From NCBI GenBank assembly GCA_905479575.1, contig CAJQNB010000018.1, positions 1-64,000 of the forward strand: DNA of 64,000 nt, written 5' to 3'. Positions 9,969 to 19,749 of this stretch are shown here, piece after piece (within the stretch, counting starts at the first letter, position 1; every line of letters begins with the position of its first letter). The notes beneath the pieces were generated by a model. It made no database searches. It saw nothing but the letters and a program-made list of their open reading frames with translations, and was not told the DNA's origin. The DNA comes from an uncultured Pseudophaeobacter sp. Lineage in GTDB: Bacteria; Pseudomonadota; Alphaproteobacteria; Rhodobacterales; Rhodobacteraceae. The position numbers were made by a program, and so were the translations under genes.

Positions 9969-11357
9969 ATGTCGCTCAACGACGTGCTTGACCGAATTGA
10001 TACAGACCTGGACGCCGCGACCCAGCGGCTGCTGGAACTTTTGCGAATCCAGTCCATTTCCACTGACCCCGCCTATAAGGCAGAATGTGACAAGGCAGCC
10101 GACTGGCTGGTTTCGGACCTGAACAGCATTGGCATCAAAGCCGAAAAACGCCCCACCCCCGGCCACCCCATGGTGGTGGGCCACATCGGTGAGGACAATA
10201 CAGATGCCCCACATGTGCTGTTTTACGGCCACTATGATGTGCAGCCCGTTGACCCGCTGAACCTGTGGAAAACAGCGCCCTTTGAGCCCCAGCTGGAAGA
10301 GACCGAAAACGGCACGGTGATCCGGGGCCGCGGCGCTTCGGATGACAAAGGCCAGCTGATGACCTTTGTCGAAGCTTGCCGTGCCTGGAAAGCCATTCAT
10401 GGCACCCTGCCCTGCCGCATCACCTTCTTCTTTGAAGGCGAGGAAGAGAGCGGCTCTCCTTCGCTGATCCCCTTTATGCAAGAGCACGCGGCAGAGCTGA
10501 AAGCGGACCTAGCACTGATCTGCGACACCTCGATGGTTTCCCGCGGGGTGCCATCAATTTCGTCGCAGCTGCGCGGTATGCTGAAGGATGAATTCACTCT
10601 GGTCGGCCCGCGGATTGATCTGCATTCCGGCCATTACGGCGGTCCCGGCCTCAACCCGCTGCGGGAAATGTCGCGTATCATTGCGTCGTTCTACAACGAG
10701 GAAACCGGCGCCGTTGCGGTTGATGGCTTTTATGAAGGTGTCGAAAAGGTTCCCGCCGAACTGCTGCGCCAATGGGAAGCATCGGGGTTTGAGGCCAAAG
10801 ACTACCTCGACAATGCGGGCTACACCCAGGCCCATGGCGAAAAGGACTATTCCATCCTTGAACAGCAATGGGCGCGCCCAACGCTGGAAATCAACGGCAT
10901 CTGGGGCGGCTACAATGGCGCCGGCTCCAAAACCGTGATCCCCTCCGAGGCCCATTGCAAGATCACCTGCCGTCTGGTGGGGGACATGGATCCGGATGCC
11001 CTGCGCACCAAGCTGCGCAATCACGTCGAGGCCCAGCTGAAACCCGATTGCAAGGTCATCTGGGACAATGACATGGAAGGCTCGCGCGCCTCGGTGATGG
11101 ATATCACCCGTCCTGAATTTGAAGCCGCGCGTGGTGCGCTCAGCGACGAATGGAACCGCGAAGCCGTGTTCTGCGGCATGGGTGGATCCATCCCGATTGC
11201 CGGATTTTTCAAATCCATTCTGGGTATGGAATCAATGCTGGTGGGATACGCCAATGAAGATGACGCCATCCATTCCCCAAATGAAAAATACGACCTCAAG
11301 AGCTTCCACAAAGGCACCCGTTCCTGGGCCCGCATCCTGGACGCCTTGACCAAGTAA
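9969..11357 (+). CDS. M20 family metallo-dipeptidase
   Basis: A 462-aa M20 (ArgE/DapE/CPG2-like) peptidase, cytosolic since no signal peptide is seen. Zinc-site motifs are FYGHYDVQPVD, GRGASDDKGQL, FFEGEEESGS and CDTSM. The dimerisation domain lies in the middle, with HSGHYGG. Such enzymes hydrolyse dipeptides or N-acyl amino acids; the exact substrate is unknown. The ATG at 9969 follows CGGAGA by 5 nt and is preferred over the TTG at 9954. A GC-rich hairpin follows the gene. Confidence 0.9.
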   Translation: MSLNDVLDRIDTDLDAATQRLLELLRIQSISTDPAYKAECDKAADWLVSDLNSIGIKAEKRPTPGHPMVVGHIGEDNTDAPHVLFYGHYDVQPVDPLNLWKTAPFEPQLEETENGTVIRGRGASDDKGQLMTFVEACRAWKAIHGTLPCRITFFFEGEEESGSPSLIPFMQEHAAELKADLALICDTSMVSRGVPSISSQLRGMLKDEFTLVGPRIDLHSGHYGGPGLNPLREMSRIIASFYNEETGAVAVDGFYEGVEKVPAELLRQWEASGFEAKDYLDNAGYTQAHGEKDYSILEQQWARPTLEINGIWGGYNGAGSKTVIPSEAHCKITCRLVGDMDPDALRTKLRNHVEAQLKPDCKVIWDNDMEGSRASVMDITRPEFEAARGALSDEWNREAVFCGMGGSIPIAGFFKSILGMESMLVGYANEDDAIHSPNEKYDLKSFHKGTRSWARILDALTK

Positions 11358-11367
11358 TCAAAGACGC

Positions 11368-11397
11368 GCAGGGGCTGGTGTCCAAACCGGCCCCTGC
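11368..11397 (+). terminator. Probable terminator hairpin after the dipeptidase gene
   Basis: GCAGGGGC and GCCCCTGC form a perfect 8-bp stem about 10 nt after the stop codon. No T-run follows, so termination may be partial or factor-assisted. Confidence 0.55.
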
Positions 11398-11565
11398 AAA
11401 CAGGTGATCCGACACGAATTTGTCAGCTTGCCCCCGCAGAAACCAAATTTACGCGTGATATACGCTCGCCCTCTCCCGCCAAATCAACCTGCTTAAGACA
11501 AGTTTAGCCAGTTCTTGCGAGACTGCGCTGAACAGCACAGATCGATGCGAATGGAGAAACAGGTA

Positions 11566-11787
11566 ATGCCACATAGCAAATACAAACGTCCCGCCGGCTT
11601 TGAAGGCATCCAGAGCGATCCAGAAGAAAGCTACCGCGCGGGCTATCAACATGGGGTGCGCGTATTGCTGCGCCACCTGGAAAGCGAACAGAAACTGGAT
11701 ATGGAGCGACTGACCAAATGGGTCAATTCCGATCTAACCGCCTGGCGCCATGACACTGAGGCCGAGCCCACTCCTCCCACCCCCTAA
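11566..11787 (+). CDS. Small conserved-type hypothetical protein
   Basis: A 73-aa soluble, charged protein beginning MPHSKYKRPAGFEG. The start at 11566 is favoured by the upstream ATGGAGAAACAGGTA with a GGAGA ribosome binding site; the frame could open as far back as 11515. The pattern YRAGYQHGVRVLLRHLESEQ is amphipathic helix. No function is recognisable. It stands alone between the dipeptidase gene and the tRNA genes. Confidence 0.55.
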   Translation: MPHSKYKRPAGFEGIQSDPEESYRAGYQHGVRVLLRHLESEQKLDMERLTKWVNSDLTAWRHDTEAEPTPPTP

Positions 11788-11958
11788 GAGGCGCGAGAGA
11801 TTCGCGCACCAACATCAATGGATCGCCATACTGCAGCCCCTTCGGGGGCTGTTTGCCGTTTCGCAGGCACGAATCCTTGGTCAGACCAGATCGCGCCCAC
11901 GCAACAGGAGTGGCCAATCTAGACATTCAAAAGTTCAACACGTGATGAATGAGAAAAG

Positions 11959-12035
11959 TGGCGCGGTTGACGGGGCTCGAACCCGCGACCCCCGGCGTGA
12001 CAGGCCGGTACTCTAACCAGCTGAGCTACAACCGC
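11959..12035 (-). tRNA. tRNA-Asp (GTC), copy 1
   Basis: The 77-nt minus-strand sequence folds as a cloverleaf: acceptor GCGGTTG/CAACCGC, D-arm GCTCAGCTGGTTAGAG, anticodon loop CTGTCAC with anticodon GTC, and T-arm GGTTCGAACCC. CCA is encoded at 11959-11961. It is identical to the copy at 12129-12205. Confidence 0.97.
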
Positions 12036-12128
12036 GCATTTTCTTCATAGTGGCCTTAACCACCACCCTCATCCGAGGCGGCTCCATCCGGAGCGGGATT
12101 TGGTATGCCCAAATCAGACAGGCAGCAG

Positions 12129-12205
12129 TGGCGCGGTTGACGGGGCTCGAACCCGCGACCCCCGGCGTGACAGGCCGGTACTCTAACCAGCTGAGCTACA
12201 ACCGC
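12129..12205 (-). tRNA. tRNA-Asp (GTC), copy 2
   Basis: Same 77-nt cloverleaf as the copy 93 bp away, with anticodon GTC and encoded CCA at 12129-12131. The intervening spacer is not repeated, so this is a gene duplication and not a larger repeat. Confidence 0.97.
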
Positions 12206-12662
12206 GTGCTGCCCATCCAGCATCGCTGCTGAATGTTGGGCTGTAATATTCCCAGCGCTCGGGGATCGTCAAGCGGTGTTTTGGTATTTTCGCTGCTTTG
12301 GTCGAAAAAAATGCCAAAAACAATGTAACTATTTGATTTTCATCATTTCAAATAGGGCGCCCCGGCCGAAAAGGCATCCACCAAATCCGGCGCCCACCTG
12401 TGGCAGCCCTGCCCTGCCAGCGTCGCGCGCATTTCACAGCCTACCTGCAGCAGCAAAGCGGCCAAGGATGTGCAGCCCCCCCCGGGAGAAACACAAAAGG
12501 AAGGGTCAAAGCCCCCCCAAGATGCAAGGTTTGACGTTGATCTTGTGCCGCAACAGCGTCTCACTGCCCGCCTGGAGAGCGACAACATACGGCCCCGCCA
12601 TTTACCGCAAGACACCGCCCCGAAGGGTGGGGATATTTTGTTCATTTCTTGGGGGGGGAGTA
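12206..12662. other. Gene-free spacer between tRNA genes
   Basis: About 460 bp between tRNA-Asp copy 2 and tRNA-Val. Short open frames on both strands lack ribosome binding sites and recognisable content. The minus-strand promoter of the tRNA-Asp genes must lie here, but no clear hexamers can be chosen. Confidence 0.5.
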
Positions 12663-12738
<76 letters not shown>

Positions 12739-12811
12739 GATAAGCGGGGATTTAGACAAAGACCGAGGCAGGCGCAAGAGGGGAAAAGGCATTTTTTGCA
12801 AAAAAGTCAGA

Positions 12812-13384
12812 TTACTGCAAAAGCTGTTCACGCCCCTCCTCCAGAACATAGATACAGCCCTGCTGGTTTGACAGTTTTGCCATCTCCTGGCGCGACAGCC
12901 CCAGAACAATTCCGCGCATCACCTGGCCCAGCAATCCATGGGCAACCACAACCGACGGCTCGGTCAATACCTGCATGAAAGACAGGATGCGGGCATGGAA
13001 GTTGCCATAGCCTTCGCCATTGGGGGCGGCGCAGAACAGATCCAGATGAGAGGGGTTTGCCGCCCAGATTTCAGGGAGCTGCGCCTCCACCTCTGGCAAG
13101 GTCATGCCCTGCAGATCGCCGGCATGGGCCTCAGCCAGGCGTGGGTCGATGATGCACTCAGCCCCGCCCAGGGCAATCTCCGCCGTTTCCCGCGCCCGCC
13201 CCAATGGCGATACGTAGCAGGTCGGCTCCTGTGCCAATATGGGCCGCATCAGCTCCGCCTGCTGGCGCGCATGGGATCGCCCCAGGGGGCTCAGCTGCGA
13301 TTCCAGCTGCCCCTGAATACGTTTCTCGGCGTTCCACTCGGTTTGCCCGTGACGCAAAAACCAGATTTTGGGAAAGGACGTCAT
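12812..13384 (-). CDS. Histidine phosphatase (phosphoglycerate mutase-like)
   Basis: A 190-aa member of the histidine phosphatase superfamily. The catalytic motif is FLRHGQTEWNAEKRIQG, with the phospho-acceptor His12. The second histidine lies in VVVAHGLLGQVMRG. Substrates in this family range from phosphoglycerate to alpha-ribazole phosphate and cannot be decided here. It begins opposite the divergent GST gene, about 190 bp away. Confidence 0.88.
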   Translation of the reverse strand: MTSFPKIWFLRHGQTEWNAEKRIQGQLESQLSPLGRSHARQQAELMRPILAQEPTCYVSPLGRARETAEIALGGAECIIDPRLAEAHAGDLQGMTLPEVEAQLPEIWAANPSHLDLFCAAPNGEGYGNFHARILSFMQVLTEPSVVVAHGLLGQVMRGIVLGLSRQEMAKLSNQQGCIYVLEEGREQLLQ

Positions 13385-13577
13385 GTGACCTCAGATCCTG
13401 TTATTAATACCGTGGTGAAAATCCCGTCATATTTAGCGCTGCACCGCCTGGAAGGAAAGCCCCGGAGAAACCTGCCCCGCCCCAAGAAAACTGCCTCTCG
13501 ACAAGGCGAAAAAACTGCGGCCTTTTAGACAGGATCAAAGACCTGCTCTTTACCAGAAACAGAAAACGCAGCTGCCC

Positions 13578-14213
13578 ATGACCCACACGCTCTATTCCTT
13601 TCGCAGATGCCCCTACGCCATGCGGGCACGCCTCGCCCTGGCCTCGGCTGCACAGCCTGTTGAACTGCGCGAAATTGTGCTGCGCGACAAGCCTGCCGCT
13701 TTTCTGGCGACCTCGCCCAGCGCCACGGTGCCCTGTTTGCAGACCGCTGAGCAGGTGATTGATGAAAGCCTCGACATTATGGTCTGGGCACTGCGTCGCA
13801 ACGATCCAGAACAGTGGCTGGCAATGCCCGAGACTGGCTGGGGCTGGATTGCCAAAGCCGATGGCCCCTTCAAACAGGCCCTGGACCGAACCAAATATGC
13901 CAGCCGCTACCCGGATGAGGACGCAACCGAACAGCGCCAAAAAGCCGCCGGGTTCCTCTCAGATCTTGACCAGACGATTGACCGTTGGATCTTTACCGAG
14001 GCCTCCCTCGCGGATTACGCCATTTTGCCCTTCGTGCGGCAGTTCGCATTCATCGACAAGCCCTGGTTCGATCAACAGCCCTGGCCCCACCTTCAGGCCT
14101 GGCTGGACCGCTTTATCAGCAGCAGCAGGTTTGAAGCGATCATGCATAAGTACCCCAAATGGCAAGACGGCGACGCGGCGACGCTGTTTCCCGAGGCACC
14201 GACCAAGCGGTAA
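13578..14213 (+). CDS. Glutathione S-transferase family protein
   Basis: The 211-aa protein begins MTHTLYSFRRCPYAMRARLALA, a thioredoxin-like GST N-domain with a CPYA motif where the catalytic Cys or Ser sits. The glutathione-binding SATVPCL and the ESLDIM motif follow. The C-terminal all-helical domain ends near 14213. It resembles bacterial omega/YncG-like GSTs. The gene is convergent with the TetR regulator gene, 16 bp between stops. Confidence 0.85.
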   Translation: MTHTLYSFRRCPYAMRARLALASAAQPVELREIVLRDKPAAFLATSPSATVPCLQTAEQVIDESLDIMVWALRRNDPEQWLAMPETGWGWIAKADGPFKQALDRTKYASRYPDEDATEQRQKAAGFLSDLDQTIDRWIFTEASLADYAILPFVRQFAFIDKPWFDQQPWPHLQAWLDRFISSSRFEAIMHKYPKWQDGDAATLFPEAPTKR

Positions 14214-14229
14214 CGGGGGCTGAGGAGGG

Positions 14230-14823
14230 TCAGACCGCGGTCTGGCCCCCGCGCGGGCATAGCCAAGCCCGCAGATAGACCACCAGCCTGGCCTCCATGC
14301 TTTGATCCTCATGCAGAGCACAGAAATACAACGCCATAGCCTGCGTAACAAAGCCCTGCATGCCCTCAGCCTGTAGCTCGGCGGAAATATCCTGGCGGAA
14401 CTGCCCTTCTTCGAACCAACGGGTTGTGAGCTCCAGGTATCGGCCAAAGGTGGTGGCGATTGTGCCAATCTCTGCCACGGCGGCGGCGCCGGACAATCGC
14501 AAAATCACATCAAAAACATAGCGCTCCTGCGTCATGTAGCGCAGCAACGGTTGCTGCAACGCAACCAGCTCCTCAACGGTTCTGGGCGCAGGCGCCTTGG
14601 CCAGCTGATCCAGCTGCTGATCGATGCCAGTCCCGATCAACAGGTCCATCAACGCATCCTTGTCTTTGAAATGCGCAAAGAACGTGCCCTTGGCAACACC
14701 TGCGCCTTGAACAACCTCTTCTGTGCGCAGGGCACCATAGCCGTTTTCCGCCACCAAAGCCGTTGCAACAGCGACAAGCCGGGCCCGCGTCTCCAGAGTT
14801 CTCTTTTGCATCTGTCTCACCAT
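14230..14823 (-). CDS. TetR family transcriptional regulator
   Basis: A 197-aa TetR protein with the N-terminal HTH LVAENGYGALRTEEVVQGAGVAKGTFFAHFKDKDALMD. The start at 14823 follows CAGGAGAGC directly. The C-terminal ligand domain is helical and unassigned. It diverges from a flavodoxin-fold oxidoreductase gene across a 149-bp gap holding three identical 12-bp operator-like repeats, so it most likely represses that gene and itself. Confidence 0.88.
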   Translation of the reverse strand: MVRQMQKRTLETRARLVAVATALVAENGYGALRTEEVVQGAGVAKGTFFAHFKDKDALMDLLIGTGIDQQLDQLAKAPAPRTVEELVALQQPLLRYMTQERYVFDVILRLSGAAAVAEIGTIATTFGRYLELTTRWFEEGQFRQDISAELQAEGMQGFVTQAMALYFCALHEDQSMEARLVVYLRAWLCPRGGQTAV

Positions 14824-14885
14824 GCTCTCCTGCTGCCACGTTCGGTTGGAATGGTCAAATTCCAAACCCAAACCTCACGCAAAAT

Positions 14886-14947
14886 TGACCGCAGTCATTT
14901 TTTAATTGACCGCAGTCATTTTTTACACCAATAAATGACCGCAGTCA
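14886..14947. promoter_or_regulatory. Three operator-like repeats between tetR and the oxidoreductase gene
   Basis: TGACCGCAGTCA occurs at 14886-14897, 14907-14918 and 14936-14947. Each copy is an imperfect palindrome (TGAC...GTCA) typical of TetR sites. The first two copies sit in an exact 21-bp tandem unit; the third is 29 bp further on. They lie 26 bp or more upstream of the oxidoreductase start. Confidence 0.75.
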
Positions 14948-14972
14948 ATTATTAGCCAGTTTGGAGCCCCGA

Positions 14973-15557
14973 ATGACCCGAATCTTTATCTTGAACGGCC
15001 ACCCCGCCGAGACGTCTCTCAACAAAGCGATGAGCCTTTCCTATGCACGCACCGCAGAGGCACATGGCCATGAAGTACGCATCCTGCACCTGCATGATCT
15101 GGATTTTGATATCGACCATGGCTATGCGGGCTATACTGAGGTCAAACCACTTGAGCCGGATTTAAATAGCTTTTTCAACAACCTGGAATGGTGCGAGCAC
15201 TTTGTGATGACCACCCCTATGTGGTGGGGAGGATTGCCGGGAAAACTGAAAGGCTTGTTTGATCGCGCCTTATTGCCGGGCAAGGCCTTTGACACCCGCA
15301 ACACCAAGATGGGCATGCCGGCCCCGATGCTAAAAGGGCGCAGTGGTCGCGTCATTGTCACGTCAGACACCCCCAAGTTTCTCATGTGGCTGCTATACAG
15401 CAACGCCATGCTGCGCCAAACCGAGCGCCAAATTCTTGGGTTTATTGGTCTAAAACCGGTCAAAAGCAGTTTTTTTGCAGCTGCATCCCACCCAAAACCC
15501 ACAACTTTAAAACGCTGGCTTACGCAGATCGAAAAACTGGCCGCAAAGGCCACGTAA
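14973..15557 (+). CDS. NAD(P)H-dependent oxidoreductase, flavodoxin fold (MdaB/NQO1-like)
   Basis: A 194-aa Flavodoxin_2 protein. It opens with RIFILNGHPAETSLNKAMS, the FMN/FAD phosphate-binding loop. TPMWWGGLPGKLKGLFDRALLPGKAF is the family's second signature. Such enzymes reduce quinones or other electrophiles with NAD(P)H. Divergence from a TetR gene with shared operators suggests induction by a toxic quinone-like compound. The ATG at 14973 is chosen over the TTG at 14961. Confidence 0.88.
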   Translation: MTRIFILNGHPAETSLNKAMSLSYARTAEAHGHEVRILHLHDLDFDIDHGYAGYTEVKPLEPDLNSFFNNLEWCEHFVMTTPMWWGGLPGKLKGLFDRALLPGKAFDTRNTKMGMPAPMLKGRSGRVIVTSDTPKFLMWLLYSNAMLRQTERQILGFIGLKPVKSSFFAAASHPKPTTLKRWLTQIEKLAAKAT

Positions 15558-15623
15558 GGTGGACAACGGATTGGGGCCGGATCTTGCCACATCACGGCGT
15601 AGCGATCCTCCGGCCCCCTCTGC

Positions 15624-17243
15624 CTACTGCGCGGCCTTCAAGCGAAAACGCTGGATCTTGCCGGTTTCGGTCTTTGGCAACTCCTTGGCAAAAACCACCG
15701 AGCGGGGATATTTGAACGGCGCGATACTGCCCTTCACGTGATCCTGCAACAGCTTCACCAGGGCTTCTGATGGCATATGCCCCGCGGAGAGGACCACATG
15801 GGCCTCGACGATAGAGCCGCGCGCCTCGTTTGGCGCCGCAATCACCGCGCATTCCGCCACCGCCTCATGGGATAGCAGCGCGGCCTCCACCTCCGGGCCC
15901 GCAATATTGTAGCCAGCCGAGACGATCATATCATCATTGCGGGCGGCAAAATGCAGATAGCCCGCCTCATCCATCCTGAAACTGTCCCCCGTCACATTCC
16001 AGCCATCCTGCACATAGGCGGCCTGGCGATCATCCGCCAGATAGCGACAGCCGGTCGGGCCTTTGACAGCCAGCCGTCCAATCTCTCCGCGCGGGGCCTC
16101 AGTGCCGTCGCTGTTGAGGATGCGGACCTGATAGCCGTTCACAGGCTTGCCCGTACAGGCGGGGCGGTGGTCGGAAAACCGGTTGGTGATAAAGATATGC
16201 AGCATCTCGGTGGCACCGATCCCGTCCAGCATCGGCTTGCCGGTCTGGGCAATCCAGGCCTCATAGACTGGCGAAGGCAGGGTCTCGCCCGCCGAAACCG
16301 CCGCCCGCAGCGAAGACAGATCCGCCCCCTCCTCCATCGCCTGCAACATCACCCGGTAGGCCGTCGGCGCGGTAAAACAAACCGTCGCGCGGTATTTTTC
16401 TATGATCTCGATCAGATTGGGGGGGGACGCATTCTCCAACAAGGTTGCAGCAGCGCCAAACCGCAGCGGAAAAATCGCCAAGCCCCCCAGCCCAAAGGTA
16501 AAGGCCAAAGGAGGCGAACCCACAAAGACATCATCGGGCTGCACATCCAACACTTCGCGGGCATAGCCATCGGCAATAATCAACAGATCCCGGTGAAAAT
16601 GCATCGTCGCCTTGGGAGAGCCGGTGGTTCCCGAGGTAAAGCCCAAAAGCGCCACATCATCGCGCCCGGTCTGCACCGCCTCATAGTTCACCGGCTTTTC
16701 CAGCGCCAAACGGTCCAGCTCGGCGTCATGGTTAGAGGTGCCATCAAAGCCAACAACCGATTTCAGATGCTCCGAGGTTTTGGCACAGGTCACCAGCTCA
16801 TCCATTAGCCGGGTATCACAAAGCGCATGGGTGATTTCGGCCTTGTCGACGATCTGCCCCAGCTCTCCGGCGCGCAGCATCGGCATGGTATTGACCACCA
16901 CCGCCCCAGCCTTGGTGGCAGCCAGCCAACAGGCGACCATGGCAGGGTTGTTGGCAGAGCGGATCAACACACGATTTCCGGGTTTTACCCCCAGATCCTC
17001 GCTCAGCACATGGGCCAGCCGATTGGTCCAGTCCGCCAGCTCCTTATAGGTGCGCCGCCTGCCATTGCCGATCAGCGCGATGTGATCGCCAAATCCTTTG
17101 GCCACCATGGCATCTGTCAGCTCAACCCCGACATTCAGCCGCTCAGGATAGTCAAACCCCGCCAGCATGAACTCCGGCCATTGCTCCTCTGGCGGTAGGT
17201 TATCGCGGGTAAATGTATCGCTATGTGCCGAAACTCCCAACAT
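15624..17243 (-). CDS. Aryl-CoA ligase (2-aminobenzoate/benzoate-CoA ligase-like)
   Basis: A 539-aa AMP-forming acyl-CoA synthetase. LLGFTSGTTGSPKATMH is the P-loop (A3) motif, DGIGATEML is A5, and VTGDSFRMDEAGYLHFAARNDDMI is A7/A8. The C-terminal catalytic lysine is in PKTETGKIQRF. AAGGAGG upstream fixes the start at 17243, 1 nt after the preceding stop. As last gene of the operon with a 2-aminobenzoyl-CoA monooxygenase/reductase-like enzyme, it most likely activates anthranilate or a related aromatic acid. Confidence 0.85.
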   Translation of the reverse strand: MLGVSAHSDTFTRDNLPPEEQWPEFMLAGFDYPERLNVGVELTDAMVAKGFGDHIALIGNGRRRTYKELADWTNRLAHVLSEDLGVKPGNRVLIRSANNPAMVACWLAATKAGAVVVNTMPMLRAGELGQIVDKAEITHALCDTRLMDELVTCAKTSEHLKSVVGFDGTSNHDAELDRLALEKPVNYEAVQTGRDDVALLGFTSGTTGSPKATMHFHRDLLIIADGYAREVLDVQPDDVFVGSPPLAFTFGLGGLAIFPLRFGAAATLLENASPPNLIEIIEKYRATVCFTAPTAYRVMLQAMEEGADLSSLRAAVSAGETLPSPVYEAWIAQTGKPMLDGIGATEMLHIFITNRFSDHRPACTGKPVNGYQVRILNSDGTEAPRGEIGRLAVKGPTGCRYLADDRQAAYVQDGWNVTGDSFRMDEAGYLHFAARNDDMIVSAGYNIAGPEVEAALLSHEAVAECAVIAAPNEARGSIVEAHVVLSAGHMPSEALVKLLQDHVKGSIAPFKYPRSVVFAKELPKTETGKIQRFRLKAAQ

Positions 17244-17244
17244 T

Positions 17245-18405
17245 TTACGCCCCTCCTTGATAGGCACCAAGGGTCTGCCGGGCAATCACCACCCGTTGCA
17301 CATCCGAGGCCCCCTCATAGATGCGCAAAGCCCGGATATCGCGGTACAGCTCCTCGACTTTCTGACCATGGCGCACACCATCGCCGCCATGCAACTGCAC
17401 CGCCTTGTCGATGACCTGTTGCGCCTGATCCGTGGAAAACAGCTTGGCCATGGCGGCCTCGCGGGTGACACGCGCCGCGCCGCTGTCCTTGGCCCAGGCA
17501 GCGCGGTACACCAGCAACGCCGCTGCATCCACGTCCAGCGCCATATCGGCGATATGTCCCTGCACCATCTGCAAATCAAACAGCGGCGCCCCTTGCACCT
17601 GCCGGGTTGAAACCCGCTCCAGCGCCTCATCCAACGCCCGCCGAGCAAAGCCAAGCGCCGCCGCCGCTACCGTCGAACGGAACACATCTAACACCGACAT
17701 GGCAATTTTGAAACCACCCCCCGCTTGGCCCAACAGGGCCGACCTGGGGATGCGACAGTTGGTAAACCGCAGGGTCGCCAGGGGGTGCGGCGCAATCACC
17801 TGCTGTCGCTCCACCACCTCAAAGCCCGGCAGTCCTGCAGGCACGATAAAGGCAGAAAGCCCCTTGGCCCCCGGCGCTTCACCACTGCGGGCAAACACCG
17901 TGTAAACATCGGCAATGCCGCCATTGGAGATCCAGGTCTTTTCCCCGTTCAGCAGATAGTCATCACCATCCAGTGTCGCGGTCATGGTGGAATTGGCCAC
18001 ATCCGATCCCGACTGCGGCTCGGTCAAGGCAAAGGCGGAAATCGCCTGACCGCTGCGGGTCAGTGGCAACCATTCCGCCTGCTGGGCCTCAGAGCCAAAC
18101 AGCGAAATCGCCCCGGTGCCAAGCCCCTGCATCGCAAAGGCAAAATCAGCCAACCCGTCATGGCGCGCCAGGGTTTCCCGGATTAGGCAGAGGCTGCGCA
18201 CATCCAAGCTCTCCCCCGCCATCGCACCACTGTGCTGCGCCCATCCGGCCTCCCCTAACCCAGCAACCAGGTTGCGACAGGCCGTGTCCACATCCGCGTG
18301 ATCAATGTCACCCAGATTCTGTCCAGCCCAAAGGTCCAACTCATGCGCCAGCTCCCGGTGCCGATCCTCAAAGAACGGCCAGCTCAAAAACGTCCGGTCT
18401 GCCAT
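17245..18405 (-). CDS. Acyl-CoA dehydrogenase
   Basis: A 386-aa FAD-dependent acyl-CoA dehydrogenase. [13 protein letters not shown] is the FAD signature. The helical C-domain has [18 protein letters not shown], followed by a catalytic-base region around [18 protein letters not shown]. It probably acts on a ring-derived CoA intermediate in the pathway encoded by the operon. It sits between the enoyl-CoA hydratase and ligase genes. Confidence 0.9.
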   Translation of the reverse strand: MADRTFLSWPFFEDRHRELAHELDLWAGQNLGDIDHADVDTACRNLVAGLGEAGWAQHSGAMAGESLDVRSLCLIRETLARHDGLADFAFAMQGLGTGAISLFGSEAQQAEWLPLTRSGQAISAFALTEPQSGSDVANSTMTATLDGDDYLLNGEKTWISNGGIADVYTVFARSGEAPGAKGLSAFIVPAGLPGFEVVERQQVIAPHPLATLRFTNCRIPRSALLGQAGGGFKIAMSVLDVFRSTVAAAALGFARRALDEALERVSTRQVQGAPLFDLQMVQGHIADMALDVDAAALLVYRAAWAKDSGAARVTREAAMAKLFSTDQAQQVIDKAVQLHGGDGVRHGQKVEELYRDIRALRIYEGASDVQRVVIARQTLGAYQGGA

Positions 18406-18487
18406 CTGTCACCCCTTCTCTTCATCTTACCTAAAATACCTCCGCCGGAGGCATCCAACCACCGCACCACGCGCTGCGGCTTGCGGA

Positions 18488-19291
18488 TTAATCGCCCTCA
18501 AAAACCGGTTTTTCCTTGTTTACAAAGGCATGATAGGCGCGCTCAAAATCAGCGGTCTGCATGCAGATCGCCTGGGCCTGTGCCTCGGCCTCGATGGCCT
18601 GCTCAATCGACATGGACCATTCCTGCGCCAGCATTGTCTTGGTCATCATGTTGCCAAAATTCGGCCCTGCCGCGATGCGCCCCGCCAGTGCATGCGCCTC
18701 TGCGTCCAGATCAGCGGCGGCAACCAGCTTGTTATGAAACCCCCAGGCTGCTCCCTCTTCTGCGCTCATCGAGCGGCCCGTATAAAGCAGCTCTGCGGCG
18801 CGTCCCTGGCCGATGATCCGGGGCAGAATTGCACAGGCGCCCATGTCACAGCCCGCCAGTCCAACGCGGGTAAACAAAAAGGCCGTCTTGGCCTCCGGCG
18901 TGGCAATCCGCAGGTCCGAGGCCATGGCAATAATCGCCCCTGCGCCCACACAGATGCCGTCAATCGCTGCAATAACTGGCTTGCCGCAATTGACGATCGC
19001 CTTGACCAAATCTCCGGTCATCCGGGTAAAGGCCAGCAGCTCTTTCATGCTCATCTTGGTCAACGGGCCAATGATATCATGTACATCGCCACCGGAGCTG
19101 AAGTTGCCGCCATTGGAGGCAAAAACCACCGCCTTGACCGCATCATCATAGTGCAGATCACGAAACCAATCGCGCAGCTCTGCATAGCTGTCAAAGGTCA
19201 GCGGGTTTTTGCGCTCCGGCCGGTCCAAAGAAACGGTGGCAATACCGTCTTCGATCTTGCAGAGAAAATGTTTGGTATCGACCTGGGTCAT
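18488..19291 (-). CDS. Enoyl-CoA hydratase/isomerase family protein
   Basis: A 267-aa crotonase-fold protein. The oxyanion-hole segments are [10 protein letters not shown] and [19 protein letters not shown]. The usual active-site Glu region is [15 protein letters not shown], which differs from housekeeping hydratases and suggests a specialised substrate. The gene overlaps the upstream MarR gene by 4 nt, so it is translationally coupled in the operon. Confidence 0.88.
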   Translation of the reverse strand: MTQVDTKHFLCKIEDGIATVSLDRPERKNPLTFDSYAELRDWFRDLHYDDAVKAVVFASNGGNFSSGGDVHDIIGPLTKMSMKELLAFTRMTGDLVKAIVNCGKPVIAAIDGICVGAGAIIAMASDLRIATPEAKTAFLFTRVGLAGCDMGACAILPRIIGQGRAAELLYTGRSMSAEEGAAWGFHNKLVAAADLDAEAHALAGRIAAGPNFGNMMTKTMLAQEWSMSIEQAIEAEAQAQAICMQTADFERAYHAFVNKEKPVFEGD

Positions 19292-19749
19292 GGCGCAGTA
19301 TCCTTGTTGTCCAACCGCCGGGCCACTGCATCCAGCGCCTCGGCCATAGTCTGGGCCGCCTCAGGAGCGACACCAGTAAAAATCTGATCAATCCAGCTCT
19401 CATGGGCACTGGCCTGACGGGCAAACTCCGCGTCACCGGCTGAGGTCAGCCGCACCCGGCTGGCCCGGCGATCTCCGGGAACTTTTTCGCGCAGCACATG
19501 GCCATCCTCGACCAGGCGTTCCACGATGCCCGTGACATTGCCATTGGAGACCTTAAGCACGCTGGACAGCTCGCTCATCTTGAGCCCCTGCTGGTGCTGG
19601 GACAGCGCCGCCATCACATCAAAGCGCGGCAACGTTGTGGTAAACTCCTGCCGCAGGTTCTCGCGCAAAGCGCTCTCCACGCTGCGCGTCGCCTTGAGCA
19701 GCCGCAGCCACAGCCGCAACCGATCCTTTGAAATATCCGTCTCGCTCAA
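19288..19749 (-). CDS. MarR family transcriptional regulator
   Basis: A 153-aa MarR protein with a winged HTH ([50 protein letters not shown]). It lies inside the operon with 4-nt overlaps on both sides, so it is expressed together with the pathway it probably controls. MarR regulators of aromatic-CoA pathways usually sense the CoA thioester; that is inference here. A candidate operator lies upstream of the first gene at 22844-22864. Confidence 0.88.
   Translation of the reverse strand: MSETDISKDRLRLWLRLLKATRSVESALRENLRQEFTTTLPRFDVMAALSQHQQGLKMSELSSVLKVSNGNVTGIVERLVEDGHVLREKVPGDRRASRVRLTSAGDAEFARQASAHESWIDQIFTGVAPEAAQTMAEALDAVARRLDNKDTAP

Noticed and set aside
18305..19387. 360-aa plus-strand frame over the enoyl-CoA hydratase gene
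   Set aside because: Antisense to a clear crotonase-fold gene; composition is typical of a shadow frame.
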